The position numbers were made by a program, and so were the translations under genes. The notes beneath the pieces were generated by a model, which was not told the origin of the DNA, ran no database searches, and was given only the letters and a program-made list of their open reading frames with translations. From assembly GCA_016714895.1 (NCBI GenBank), contig JADKBV010000011.1, forward strand, positions 186,001 through 250,000: 64,000 nucleotides of DNA, given 5' to 3'. This document shows, one piece after another, positions 1 to 8,934 of the stretch (the stretch's first letter is position 1; each line of letters opens with the position of its first letter). The DNA is from Saprospiraceae bacterium (GTDB lineage: Bacteria; Bacteroidota; Bacteroidia; Chitinophagales; Saprospiraceae).

Positions 1-1
1 T

Positions 2-133
2 CATAATCTCGAGGATGAGGTAGATGGTCACATTCCGTTTTTCATCCTCATCAAAGTGGCTATAATGTTTTTGTATGATGTTTTGGACAAAGGGTATTTG
101 CATGATCTCAAGGTTTTGTTTTCCATTTTATGA
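2..133 (+). pseudogene. Open fragment at left edge, possible decayed gene
   Basis: A 43-codon open frame enters from the left edge and ends at TGA 131-133. Its translation has normal protein composition with a hydrophobic stretch (motif FFILIKVAIMFLYDVL). Short protein-like pieces continue to about 445 in shifting frames with several stops. This looks like the remains of a larger gene, possibly a transposase, but no catalytic motif is visible and the identity is not supported. Confidence 0.2.
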
Positions 134-656
134 TGTACGATATCAGAAAACGGTGTTGGTCCTTACACCGGAAGTGCCTCATCTTTTGACAAGACCTAAA
201 TAGATTCCGGGTTAAAAGACTGCCAAAAATAACAATAATATTTTATCTGATGGTACTTTGAGGAAATATGTGTGTGAAATGGGGAGGTGTATATGAGGAT
301 GTCCACTTGCTCAAACTTTGGGGTAAACTTCAAAACTTCTTTGACAGAAAATAAAATGGCTCAAAAAGACTTACAGAAAACAAGTATGAATCCATAAGTG
401 AGTTTGTCAGAATATCAAAATACCCTTATCCTTCATTTTGACCTTTTGAGATCATGCCTTTTTTGGAATCCGGAAGGATTCGTTTTCTATTAGGTTGTAA
501 GAGGGTGGTATTTTGGTGGTGGGTGTGTATAATATGACGAGGGGGATAACGGTTTGTGTGTATGAGAAGTAGCGGATTAAAAGGCACTTCACTTTCAGTT
601 TGGCACTTACTTTTATTAAAAGCACAGACCTTTGATTTATCAATGAACCATATTTC
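134..656. other. Gene-poor stretch
   Basis: No convincing intact gene is present. Frame-broken protein-like fragments occur up to about 445. The 70-codon minus-strand frame at 452-664 has low-complexity composition and overlaps the end of the RES gene, so it is not called. No terminator hairpin is visible after the RES gene. Confidence 0.4.
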
Positions 657-1835
657 TTATACACTCTGTTGTGCGTAGTTTTTTATTTTTTCGACTACCA
701 AATCTACTAATTCTAAATATTCTAAACATTCTTCATTATTCCAAAATATAACAGACGATGATTTTGATTTATTTTTTGAAGAAGGATATACAATTCCTTC
801 AATTATGTTTTGTCTGTTTTTATTAAATGGATATCTAAAGTATTCTGTAACTACTTGCGTTGGTACGTATTCAATATGTTCTTTTCCGTCTTTTTTTATT
901 TCTTGCGTAAATTCTCTCTCTAAATCATAGAGAAAACGAATTAGGTAATGTGTTTTTACTTTTTTGTAATCGAAAATACTTGGCAATTTTGGAAGCCTAT
1001 TAAAATCTACTACATAGATTTCCTTTTTTAATTTGAATTTTGAGATTGTAATAGAATCTTTCTTCTTGTCCTTTCTACTTATAGTTTCCAAAAAAGCTGT
1101 TGTTGGGTCAAATGCAGAATATAACATAGAAATTCCTGACGGACTAAACCTGTTAGGGTAAATCGCATATTCCTCTGGTGGTGAAACTAATTTCTTCTTT
1201 TCACTAATAACCTCGTTTGAATGGTGTTGTCTACAGCGGTAAATTATTGTTCCTTTCTCAATTTTTTTAATCAGATTCAGAGATTTAGTTATTTGTCCGA
1301 CTTCTTTTAAAATTGCGAATGCATTTTGGCTATTGTTGGAAGACTGATTTTGTTGAAATAAAAATCTTGATTTATGTTTAATTAAGTTTTTAAAAAAACT
1401 CCAATGGTACATTAACTCGTCTCGTTTAGTATCATTATACATATCAGGTTCAGACCAAGCAATGTCTTCTATTGAATTTACAATATCTTCTGTCAATTCA
1501 AATGGGTCAGTTTCCAAACCTATTCTTTCTTGTATTAATTCGTCAGGGGTGAAAGTTTCTCCTAAATATCCTCCTTCTCGTCCGTTGTAGCTCATAAAAT
1601 TTGCTGCATCTTCATAGAAGTTTGAAATTCCAAGCATCATAAACTCTAATAAATCCTCAAGACTAACAACTTTCACTTCTTTTTTGCAATAATCGCAATA
1701 TCCACTAGTATAATTTTCCCTTATAAAACGTTTGATTGTAGTGTCATCAATATGCTTTATGCACAAATTTTTGTCTGGAACACTGCTTATATTCCGAGCA
1801 TTCATTTCAATCATTCTTTGTTTTACTTGTCCCAT
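657..1835 (-). CDS. HEPN-associated N-terminal / RES domain protein, probable toxin
   Basis: A 392-residue protein. The N-terminal half (about residues 1-190) contains a CDYC pair at residue 47 and a mostly helical region like the HEPN/RES N-terminal domain. The C-terminal half (about 195-375) has RES-type features: IYRCRQ, then NRFSPSGISMLYSAFD, then TAFLETIS, which supply the Arg, Tyr and Glu residues expected of the RES fold. RES toxins of Xre-RES systems degrade NAD+ or ADP-ribosylate targets. This one has no Xre antitoxin beside it, as is usual for HEPN-RES fusions, and probably acts as a stand-alone defence or growth-arrest protein (inference). A promoter-like repeat lies about 195 bp before the start codon. 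Confidence 0.75.
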   Translation of the reverse strand: MGQVKQRMIEMNARNISSVPDKNLCIKHIDDTTIKRFIRENYTSGYCDYCKKEVKVVSLEDLLEFMMLGISNFYEDAANFMSYNGREGGYLGETFTPDELIQERIGLETDPFELTEDIVNSIEDIAWSEPDMYNDTKRDELMYHWSFFKNLIKHKSRFLFQQNQSSNNSQNAFAILKEVGQITKSLNLIKKIEKGTIIYRCRQHHSNEVISEKKKLVSPPEEYAIYPNRFSPSGISMLYSAFDPTTAFLETISRKDKKKDSITISKFKLKKEIYVVDFNRLPKLPSIFDYKKVKTHYLIRFLYDLEREFTQEIKKDGKEHIEYVPTQVVTEYFRYPFNKNRQNIIEGIVYPSSKNKSKSSSVIFWNNEECLEYLELVDLVVEKIKNYAQQSV

Positions 1836-2016
1836 TAAATTTTAATGAATTCTTGTCGTTTTGTGGTCAGCTCTCAAATTACGCACAACTTACTTATTTG
1901 CGAACCTCTTCTTTCCCCTCTACATAAAACCCTGACTTACAGAACATAAGATGTGTATTTTTAAGATTAAGCTTTCGTTTTTAAACGTCTATACACGTTT
2001 TTAAACGGTTATCCCT

Positions 2017-2100
2017 ATCCTTACCGATTACAAATATAAAAAGTATTCCGGAATGGTGGTGTGTTTTGGGTAAGATATTTTGGAAAATTAGGGTAGAGGA
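2017..2100 (-). repeat. Dispersed 5' element, copy 1 (before RES gene)
   Basis: First of five related sequences. On the plus strand it reads TTACCGATTACAAATATAAA, then a GGTGGT block, then an A-rich stretch and a GGGTAGAGG end. On the minus strand it holds TATATTTG (complement of 2031-2038), matching the Bacteroidota -7 element TAnnTTTG. AAACG blocks follow at 1974-2010. The RES gene start is about 195 bp downstream. Confidence 0.6.
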
Positions 2101-2146
2101 TGGATGTTTTGATTTGAGACGCTTAGGGAAATTCAGAAAGGCACTA

Positions 2147-2168
2147 GTTGCAAACTGGCGCCAGCATT
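2147..2168 (+). repeat. Direct repeat with palindromic core, left copy
   Basis: GTTGCAAA followed by the perfect 10-bp palindrome CTGGCGCCAG and CATT. The partner at 2697-2718 differs at only two bases, and the two changes compensate each other within the palindrome. The pair brackets the small membrane protein gene. Confidence 0.6.
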
Positions 2169-2195
2169 GGGAGCTAAACGTATTATCATTTGTAA

Positions 2196-2582
2196 TTATC
2201 TGGTTATGCCTAGTACTTTATTATAAATGAATGGAAATACCATTCCTAGGAAAATACTAAACAATAAAGGACTAAATTTTTCATAAGTAATAATCTTTAT
2301 CATTTGTAGATTATAGGTATAAATCCATTCATAGATTAAATAAAGTATAGGAACGGCTGCAAAATATATCACTGTACATATTGTCCTGTTTTTTCTATCA
2401 CTGACTAAATATTTATAAATATATGTATAAATAAATACGAAAGGACATATGATCAAAGAAACTCCTGCTGTATAATAAAGATTATAATCCGTTAGTTTAA
2501 AATTCAAAATATATCCGTAAATATGAATTATTAGATTTAATAACAAATAAATTAAAAGTGTAATAATTAAATGTTTAATCAT
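2196..2582 (-). CDS. Small four-helix membrane protein, unknown
   Basis: The reading frame opens at 2642, but the Met at residue 21 (codon 2580-2582) gives a cleaner start, directly before a hydrophobic segment (MIKHLIITLLIYLLL). The product is about 128 residues with four predicted membrane helices separated by short charged loops (SDRKNR). No family is recognised. The gene sits between two 22-bp direct repeats with palindromic cores, and it lacks the dispersed 5' element seen before its neighbours. It is very AT-rich. Function unknown. Confidence 0.55.
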   Translation of the reverse strand: MIKHLIITLLIYLLLNLIIHIYGYILNFKLTDYNLYYTAGVSLIICPFVFIYTYIYKYLVSDRKNRTICTVIYFAAVPILYLIYEWIYTYNLQMIKIITYEKFSPLLFSIFLGMVFPFIYNKVLGITR

Positions 2583-2696
2583 ATTACAAATATTCAGCGC
2601 ATTATTGTGTAAATTGAAGGCATTTGAATTTTTAATGTGCATTAAAAAAAGTCACTTGTTTTTGTGTCATACGCCTTTTACCAGCAAGGGGCAAAA

Positions 2697-2718
2697 GTTG
2701 CAAACTTGCGCAAGCATT
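2697..2718 (+). repeat. Direct repeat with palindromic core, right copy
   Basis: GTTGCAAA followed by CTTGCGCAAG and CATT. It is a 20/22 match to 2147-2168, with a G-to-T and a C-to-A change that keep the palindrome paired. It lies between the small membrane gene and the 3' end of the TPR gene. Confidence 0.6.
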
Positions 2719-2732
2719 TATATTATCGCTTA

Positions 2733-5700
2733 TTAACTTTTACTCTTCCAATGTTCCAGGATTTGTTCAGCATGTTGATAATACTTTTTTGCATGCGGAA
2801 CCATATCTACAAAAGGATAATACCACTTTATGGCTTCTTTTGAATAGATAATGGCCTTATCCATATTTACAGATGAATAAGTATAGAAAAAAGAGAGATT
2901 TAGTGCGGTATCAGCATAATCAATAGAATATACACGTGGATGATCATGAGCTAATTTTCTTCTTATCTCTAATGCTTCATGATAGGATTTCTCAGCTTCC
3001 TCAAATTCATTTTTATCTCTCTGTAAATTAGCCAAATTATTTAAGGTCGTAGCCACGTCAGTTAAATAGGTTTGTGGATTGACAGCGGCTAATTTTCTTA
3101 TTATCTCTAATGCTTCTTGTAAGGATTTCTCAGCTTCCTCAAATTCATTTTTATCTCTCTGTAAATTAGCCAAATTATTTAAGGTCGTAGCCACGTCAGG
3201 TAAATAGGTTTGTGGATTGACAGCGGCTAATTTTCTTATTATCTCTAATGCTTCCTGATAGGATTTCTCAGCTTCCTCAAATTCATTTTTATCTCTCTGT
3301 AAAATAGCCAAATTATTTAAGGTCGTAGCCACGGTAGGTAAATAGGTTTGTGGATTGACAGCGACTAATTTTCTTATTATCTCTAATGCTTCCTGATAGG
3401 ATTTCTCAGCTTCCTCAAATTCATTTTTATCTCTCTGCAAAACCGCCAAATTATTTAAGGTCGTAGCCACGGTAGGTAAATAGGTTTGTGGATTGACAGC
3501 GGCTAATTTTCTTATTATCTCTAATGCTTCCTGATAGGATTTCTCAGCTTCCTCAAATTCATTTTTATCTCTCTGTAAATTAGCCAAATTATTTAAGGTC
3601 GTAGCCACGTCAGGTAAATAGGTTTGTAGATTTACAGTGGCTAATTTTCTTCTTATCTCTAATGCTTCATGATAGGATTTCTCAGCTTCCTCAAATTCAT
3701 TTTTATCTCTCTGTAAATTAGCCAAATTATTTAAGGTCGTAGCCACGGCAGGTAAATAGGTTTGTGGATTGATAGCGGCTAATTTTCTTATTATCTCTAA
3801 TGCTTCTTGTAAGGATTTCTCAGCTTCCTCAAATTCATTTTTATCTCTCTCTAAAAGCCCCATATTATTTAAGGTCATTCCAACGTCCGGTAAATAGGTT
3901 TGTGGATTGACAGCGGCTAATTTTCTTCTTATCTCTAATGCTTCCTGATAGGATTTTTCAGCATCCTCAAATTCATTTTTATCTCTCTGTAAAACCGCCA
4001 AATTATTTAAGGTCCTAGCCACGGCAGGTAAATAGGTTTGTGGATTGACAGCGGCTAATTTTCTTCTTATCTCTAATGCTTCCTGATAGGATTTCTCAGC
4101 TTCCTCAAATTCATTTTTATCTCTCTGTAAAACCGCCAAATTATTTAAGGTCGTAGCCACGTTAGGTAAAAAGGATTGTGGATTGACAGCGGCTAATTTT
4201 CTTCTTATCTCTAATGCTTCATGTAAGGATTTTTCAGCATCCTCAAATTCATTTTTATCTCTCTGTAAAACCGCCAAATTATTTAAGGTCGTAGCCACGT
4301 CAGGTAAATAGGATTGTGGATTGACAGCGGCTAATTTTCTTCTTATCTCTAATGCTTCCTGATAGGATTTCTCAGCTTCCTCAAATTCATTTTTATCTCT
4401 CTGTAAATTAGCCAAATTATTTAAGGTCGTAGCCACGGCAGGTAAATAGGTTTGTGGATTGACAGCGGCTAATTTTCTTCTTATCTCTAATGCTTCCTGA
4501 TAGGATTTCTCAGCATCCTCAAATTCATTTTTATCTCTCTGTAAAACCGCCAAATTATTTAAGGTCGTAGCCACGTCAGGTAAATAGGATTGTGGATTGA
4601 CAGCGGCTAATTTTCTTCTTATCTCTAATGCTTCATGTAAGGATTTCTCAGCATCCTCAAATTCATTTTTATCACTTTGTAAAATCCCCATATTATTTAA
4701 GGTCGCGGCCCTTTGATCATCATCTGAAATATATTTTAAAGCAGTCTCATACAGATCAGCTGATCTGAGTATCTGATTATGCTCTGCTAAAAAATAGGCA
4801 TAGTTAAAAGTAGTATCATAATTTTCTAAGACACTCAAAGCCTTAGCATATAGCTCATCAGCCTTTTCAAACCATCCAATGTCCTTTATCAAAACTGCGG
4901 TTTGTGCCTTGATAAAATATTCGCTTGCCCAGATTTTCCTCTTTTCTTCAAATTGAGCGACATCGCGATCGATATCTGCTTCATTAAGCACATTGTCCAA
5001 CTCTCGATATTTTCCTTCATCGAATAATTCTCTGGCTTTGTGTAACCGTTCTGAATGCAAGGACTTTGATTGCTCAAGTTTTTGAGCCAATTGCAGGATG
5101 TTGCTTACAAATGAATCTAACTCATTTTCCTTAGCCTCTTTATTTGTATATAATTCTATAATTTGGGTTTCAAGTTTTTGTTTGTTTTGATGCAACAAAA
5201 ATTTTGTACCTTCATCTACTTGTGCTATCGCCTTATCTACTCCATCTATTTGTAATTTCAGGTCACTGATTTGTGTCTGAAGGGTATCAATATCATGAAT
5301 ATAATTTTGATAATTAGTTGATATACTGATTTGTTTTGGGATTATAGCCCCGGTATTTATTTTTTCTAATACCCGATTTGCCGTTTTCTCTGGCAATTCA
5401 TCCATTATTATTTGTTGACCTTGGCGCAATTCTTCTATGGCTGATAAGATTTTTTCAAGTTTTGGTAAAACCTCTTTGTATTCTCTATAGATTGGATCAA
5501 GTGTGGCCATAAGCTGACTCAATTGAATCGATATATCCGTAATATGAGTGGAAATTTGATCCAAGTATTCTGTCTGAATATAGGTAGAAAGTTGTCTATT
5601 ATCTTTGAGCTCCTGTGTAAAAAATGCACAAGTTAGTTTGTAAAAATCTATATTTCTGGTTCCCTCTTTCCAGCCATGATTAATACAATCTTTGAGAGCA

Positions 5701-6161
5701 GATTCGACTCTTCGCTTTCCGCCTTCTAGTTCATGGATGATACTATCTTTTAAGTTTTGGACCAGCTCTGGCATGCGGTCAATGTCATCCCCTTCCTTTG
5801 GAAAGAGGATTTTCTGATGCATAGTTTCCAAATCAGATGATCTGATATAACTATCTTCTTTGTTTGTATTACTGACTTGGTCATTTAGATAAGATTTAAG
5901 TTCATACAGGTTCCGCCAGCTTATATCGGTGAGAGAGAATCGACTTCTTTGTTTTTGAATATGATCTACAGCCATCAATGTAGCTTTCAGGTATGATTTT
6001 CTTACAGCACGTTGTATATCATGATTGGCAGGTTCATTGATATTTGACTTAATCCGATTATAAAGGCCATTTGCTCCTTTACATAGCCAATAATCACCTC
6101 TATTGCCAAGCCATCCACTCAACAGCGTAGTCATCATCCATGCAGTTGTTATAGGTTCCAT
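2733..6161 (-). CDS. Large protein with coiled coil and 13 near-identical TPR units
   Basis: A 1142-residue protein. Residues 1-210 form a helical domain of unknown family. Residues about 210-400 are coiled-coil-like. Residues about 405-480 hold two divergent TPR-like helical pairs. Residues about 481-1073 hold 13 units of 46 residues that are almost identical (each with TLNNLA, RDKNEFE and EALEI), of the kinesin-light-chain TPR type. A divergent final unit and a 69-residue tail follow. No NTPase, nuclease or membrane motif is visible, so its action is unknown; TPR arrays bind protein partners. Setting among defence genes suggests a conflict role (inference). An IS21 element sits about 140 bp before the start codon and separates the gene from its likely promoter element at 8935-9030. 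Confidence 0.8.
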   Translation of the reverse strand: MEPITTAWMMTTLLSGWLGNRGDYWLCKGANGLYNRIKSNINEPANHDIQRAVRKSYLKATLMAVDHIQKQRSRFSLTDISWRNLYELKSYLNDQVSNTNKEDSYIRSSDLETMHQKILFPKEGDDIDRMPELVQNLKDSIIHELEGGKRRVESALKDCINHGWKEGTRNIDFYKLTCAFFTQELKDNRQLSTYIQTEYLDQISTHITDISIQLSQLMATLDPIYREYKEVLPKLEKILSAIEELRQGQQIIMDELPEKTANRVLEKINTGAIIPKQISISTNYQNYIHDIDTLQTQISDLKLQIDGVDKAIAQVDEGTKFLLHQNKQKLETQIIELYTNKEAKENELDSFVSNILQLAQKLEQSKSLHSERLHKARELFDEGKYRELDNVLNEADIDRDVAQFEEKRKIWASEYFIKAQTAVLIKDIGWFEKADELYAKALSVLENYDTTFNYAYFLAEHNQILRSADLYETALKYISDDDQRAATLNNMGILQSDKNEFEDAEKSLHEALEIRRKLAAVNPQSYLPDVATTLNNLAVLQRDKNEFEDAEKSYQEALEIRRKLAAVNPQTYLPAVATTLNNLANLQRDKNEFEEAEKSYQEALEIRRKLAAVNPQSYLPDVATTLNNLAVLQRDKNEFEDAEKSLHEALEIRRKLAAVNPQSFLPNVATTLNNLAVLQRDKNEFEEAEKSYQEALEIRRKLAAVNPQTYLPAVARTLNNLAVLQRDKNEFEDAEKSYQEALEIRRKLAAVNPQTYLPDVGMTLNNMGLLERDKNEFEEAEKSLQEALEIIRKLAAINPQTYLPAVATTLNNLANLQRDKNEFEEAEKSYHEALEIRRKLATVNLQTYLPDVATTLNNLANLQRDKNEFEEAEKSYQEALEIIRKLAAVNPQTYLPTVATTLNNLAVLQRDKNEFEEAEKSYQEALEIIRKLVAVNPQTYLPTVATTLNNLAILQRDKNEFEEAEKSYQEALEIIRKLAAVNPQTYLPDVATTLNNLANLQRDKNEFEEAEKSLQEALEIIRKLAAVNPQTYLTDVATTLNNLANLQRDKNEFEEAEKSYHEALEIRRKLAHDHPRVYSIDYADTALNLSFFYTYSSVNMDKAIIYSKEAIKWYYPFVDMVPHAKKYYQHAEQILEHWKSKS
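2943..4721 (-). repeat. 138-bp tandem coding repeat, 13 units
   Basis: The DNA coding for the TPR units repeats every 138 bp with very few substitutions, many of them shared between non-adjacent units (for example the alternation of CTTGTAAGG and CCTGATAGG). This suggests recent expansion and recombination between units. Copy number may vary between strains. Confidence 0.85.
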
Positions 6162-6298
6162 ATTTTTTACTTTTTAATAGGCGATAACTTATAAATATAC
6201 ACACCTCTCATTTCCCAAAAATCCAAAACCCAGGGCATCCAAAACATAAAAATTTAATTTTTCCATCCTGTCTATTCGTCATTAAATGTTAATTGAGT

Positions 6299-6394
6299 AT
6301 TCCGGAGTAAAGTGAACCACTAATTCCGGAGTAAAGTGAACCACTAATTCCGGAGTAAAGTGAACCACTAATTCCGGAGCAAAGTGAACCACTT
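6299..6394 (+). repeat. IS left end, four 24-bp tandem repeats
   Basis: Units begin at 6299, 6323, 6347 and 6371. Each reads ATTCCGGAGTAAAGTGAACC plus four bases; the last differs by GCAAAG for GTAAAG. They are probable transposase binding sites. Confidence 0.85.
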
Positions 6395-6437
6395 AACGAG
6401 TATGATTTGACAGCTATATTGTGCATAAAAACCCAAT

Positions 6438-7682
6438 ATGGCAAATCAAATTATATCGATGACAAAATTGAAAAAGTTTCTGAAGTTAAGCCTTGAAGGT
6501 AAGTCCCAAAGGCAGATACGTGAGTTGACAGGGATGTCACGAAACACGATTATAAAATACAGGGAAGTTATACATAAACATCCGCTGTCAGAAAGAGAGC
6601 TTTTGAAGTTGAGTGACAAGGAACTGTATTCTATCGTTTACCCAGCCTCGGAGGATAAACCGGAACATGATATATTGTATAGCTTGTTTCCTCAGATGGA
6701 TGTACAATTAAGCCGTGTAGGTGTAACCAAGTTAATGCTTTGGGAACAGTACAAGGAGAACTACCCGGACGGAGTACAATACTCTCAGTTTTGCGAGCAT
6801 TACAGGCGGTATGAGAAAAGCCAGCAAATAACCTGTGTGTTAGAACACAAAGCTGGTGATAAGATGATGGTTGATTATGCCGGCAAGAAACTGCACCTGA
6901 CCGACCCACAAAGCGGAGAGATAAGACCTGTAGAGTTTTTTGTGGCAATATTACCTTGTTCTCAATACACCTATGCAGAGGCAAGTTTCACTCAGCAAAC
7001 ACCAGACTTTTTGCATTGCCTTAGCAATGCTTTACAATGGTTCGGGGGAGTTCCGCAGGCCATAGTGACGGATAACCTGAAACCCTCCGTGAACAGGTCA
7101 AGCAAGTATGACCCTGAGATCAATCATTCCATGGCTGATTTTGCCACTCACTATGACACGGCCGTGCTACCCACCCGTGCACGAAAACCAAAAGACAAGG
7201 CACTGGTTGAATCGGCGGTAAATATCCTGTATACACGTGTATATGCTCCGTTGCATGACAAAGTATTTTATAATCTGGCGGAATTAAACAAGACTATTCG
7301 GGAATTGGTTAGCAAACATAATCAACAAAACTTCCAGGGAAAATCAACAAGCCGCCAACAACAGTTCGAAAGTATGGAAAGGGACACGCTCAAACCTTTA
7401 CCCCTGTCTTGTTTTGAATTAAAAAAATATTGCCTGGCCAAAGTACACCCTAACTGTCACGTGATGCTTGGAGAGGACAAACATCATTACTCCGTACCTT
7501 ACCAATATACAGGCAAGAAAGTAGAGATAGGTTACACGAGTCAATCTGTAGAAATTTATTACAAGTACGAGAGGATAGCCGTCCACCAGCGCACCGGGTA
7601 CAGTTCAGGTATACTACCAACGAATCTCACCTGCATCCCCGGCACAGGTATTATCATAATTGGAGCGAGGAACATTTTATGA
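6438..7682 (+). CDS. istA: IS21 transposase IstA, N-terminal part (frameshifted)
   Basis: A 414-residue frame. It has an N-terminal helix-turn-helix (residues 8-40, MTKLKKFLKLSLEGKSQRQI) and an rve/DDE integrase core at about 120-320 with VDYAGKK, VTDNLK and KDKALVES, supplying the acidic residues. IS21 IstA proteins are about 500 residues. Here the frame leaves the family sequence just after IAVHQRTG. The expected continuation (YTTNESHLHP, then NWSEEHF) is found in another frame. Adding one G to the GGG at 7596-7598 restores a single frame through 7984. The rest of the protein is the next entry. Confidence 0.85.
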   Translation: MANQIISMTKLKKFLKLSLEGKSQRQIRELTGMSRNTIIKYREVIHKHPLSERELLKLSDKELYSIVYPASEDKPEHDILYSLFPQMDVQLSRVGVTKLMLWEQYKENYPDGVQYSQFCEHYRRYEKSQQITCVLEHKAGDKMMVDYAGKKLHLTDPQSGEIRPVEFFVAILPCSQYTYAEASFTQQTPDFLHCLSNALQWFGGVPQAIVTDNLKPSVNRSSKYDPEINHSMADFATHYDTAVLPTRARKPKDKALVESAVNILYTRVYAPLHDKVFYNLAELNKTIRELVSKHNQQNFQGKSTSRQQQFESMERDTLKPLPLSCFELKKYCLAKVHPNCHVMLGEDKHHYSVPYQYTGKKVEIGYTSQSVEIYYKYERIAVHQRTGYSSGILPTNLTCIPGTGIIIIGARNIL

Positions 7683-7984
7683 ATCAAGGCATGAAAATAG
7701 GCCCTAACACCCTCAGGCTTATAGAACAAATTTTTCTCCAATGTAAACATCCTGAACAAGGGTTTAAAACATGTCAGGGGGTCATACAATTGGCTCTCAA
7801 GAATGGCAAAGAGAAAATAGAAGAAGCGGCATCTATATGCCTGGAATATGATTTTATATCATATCGCAAGTTGGACAAGATACTGTCCCTGCGTAGCGAC
7901 GATCTGTTTTCTTGTAGTGATAAAGAACCCTTACAAGTTGACATCGAGCATGAAAATGTTCGTGGTCATTCCTATTATCAATAA
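7679..7984 (+). CDS. istA: IstA C-terminal part (displaced frame)
   Basis: A 101-residue frame opening with an ATG that overlaps the preceding stop (ATGA). It carries the usual IstA C-terminus: KIGPNTLRLIEQIF, HPEQGFKTCQG and ISYRKLDKIL. The family sequence continues upstream of this ATG without a break, so this is the tail of the broken istA rather than a separate gene. IstB follows 15 bp later. Confidence 0.8.
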   Translation: MNQGMKIGPNTLRLIEQIFLQCKHPEQGFKTCQGVIQLALKNGKEKIEEAASICLEYDFISYRKLDKILSLRSDDLFSCSDKEPLQVDIEHENVRGHSYYQ

Positions 7985-7999
7985 TCAAAATACGTATAT

Positions 8000-8740
8000 A
8001 TGACACACTTGAACACTCTTGACCTGATGAGGTCTCTGCGGCTCACCGGTATGGCAGACCGCTATCATTCTATCATGGAAATGCCTGTTCACCAACAGCC
8101 TGAAGCAGGTATTATCCTGGCTCAATTGGTGGAGGCTGAATTCTTGTATCGAAATAACCGCCGCATGCTAAGTGCAATAAAAAACGCAAAGTTCCGGTAT
8201 CAGGCATCACTGAATGACGTCGTGTGTTCTGATCAGAGAAACCTCTCCCGGGATACACTTGCTACAATGGCAGACTGCTCCTTCATTGAAAGAGGAGAAA
8301 ATATAATCATCACAGGAGCCACAGGTTGCGGTAAAAGTTACCTTGCATCCGCCATCGGTTATCAGGCTTGTATGAAAGGCAAGAAGGTAGCTTATTTTTC
8401 TCTACCCAAGTTGTTGGGAAAATTAAAATCCGACAGGCTGGATGGTAGCTTCCGCAAGGAAATGGATAGGATCGAAAATAAAAACCTACTAATCCTGGAC
8501 GATTGGGGATTAACCCCGTTGGATACAGCGGCACGACTTGCTTTGTTACAAATCATAGAGGACAGGCACAACCGCCACTCGACTATAATAACCTCACAAC
8601 TCCCTGTGTCCGCTTGGCATCAATACATAAACGAAGATACCATAGCAGATGCAATACTGGACAGAATCATCCACCAGGCTCATAGAATTGAATTAACAGG
8701 GGAGTCCATGAGAAAATTACAAAAAAATAAAGTGGTTTAA
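8000..8740 (+). CDS. istB: IS21 helper ATPase IstB
   Basis: A 246-residue AAA+ ATPase of full family length. The Walker A motif is GATGCGKS (about residues 105-112), Walker B is LLILDDWG (about 163-170), and a sensor region follows (STIITSQLP). IstB selects the target and activates IstA during cut-and-paste insertion of IS21. It is intact. The region after it to 8830 is non-coding up to the inverted end repeats. Confidence 0.9.
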   Translation: MTHLNTLDLMRSLRLTGMADRYHSIMEMPVHQQPEAGIILAQLVEAEFLYRNNRRMLSAIKNAKFRYQASLNDVVCSDQRNLSRDTLATMADCSFIERGENIIITGATGCGKSYLASAIGYQACMKGKKVAYFSLPKLLGKLKSDRLDGSFRKEMDRIENKNLLILDDWGLTPLDTAARLALLQIIEDRHNRHSTIITSQLPVSAWHQYINEDTIADAILDRIIHQAHRIELTGESMRKLQKNKVV

Positions 8741-8830
8741 TAAAACTACTTGATTACTTTTGTATCTCAAAACCCTGATAAAGGTCAGGTAGAAAAAATT
8801 TAAATTTTTAACCCGTCAGATCATCCTCAA

Positions 8831-8902
8831 AGGTGGTTCACTTTGCTCCGGAATAGGTGGCTCAGTTTGGACCGGAATCGATGGTTCAGTTTGACCGGAA
8901 TA
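8831..8902 (-). repeat. IS right end, three inverted 24-bp repeats
   Basis: Units at 8831-8854, 8855-8878 and 8879-8902 are reverse-complement relatives of the left-end unit. The innermost (8831-8854) is the closest match to the left copies; the outer two have diverged. Confidence 0.8.
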
Positions 8903-8934
8903 TGCAGTATAATGCATGCCCAAACGCTTTTCCT

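Larger units (their letters stand above)
6298..8902 (+). mobile_element. IS21-family insertion sequence
   Basis: The element has istA and istB on the plus strand and the multiple terminal repeats usual for IS21. The left end carries four direct 24-bp copies starting ATTCCGG at 6299-6394. The right end carries three inverted copies at 8831-8902. Both outer ends read TATTCCGG inward. No clear target-site duplication is visible (left flank TTGAG, right flank TGCAG). istA carries a frameshift, so the copy may be inactive. It lies between the TPR gene and that gene's upstream element. Confidence 0.88.

Noticed and set aside
668..1889. Ten-base inverted repeat GTTGTGCGTA (668-677) and TACGCACAAC (1880-1889) bracketing the RES gene
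   Set aside because: The left copy lies within the coding region and ten bases can match by chance; no other copies or duplications were seen.
6285..8915. Target-site duplication at the IS21 ends
   Set aside because: Flanks TTGAG and TGCAG do not match at any length of 4-8 bp.
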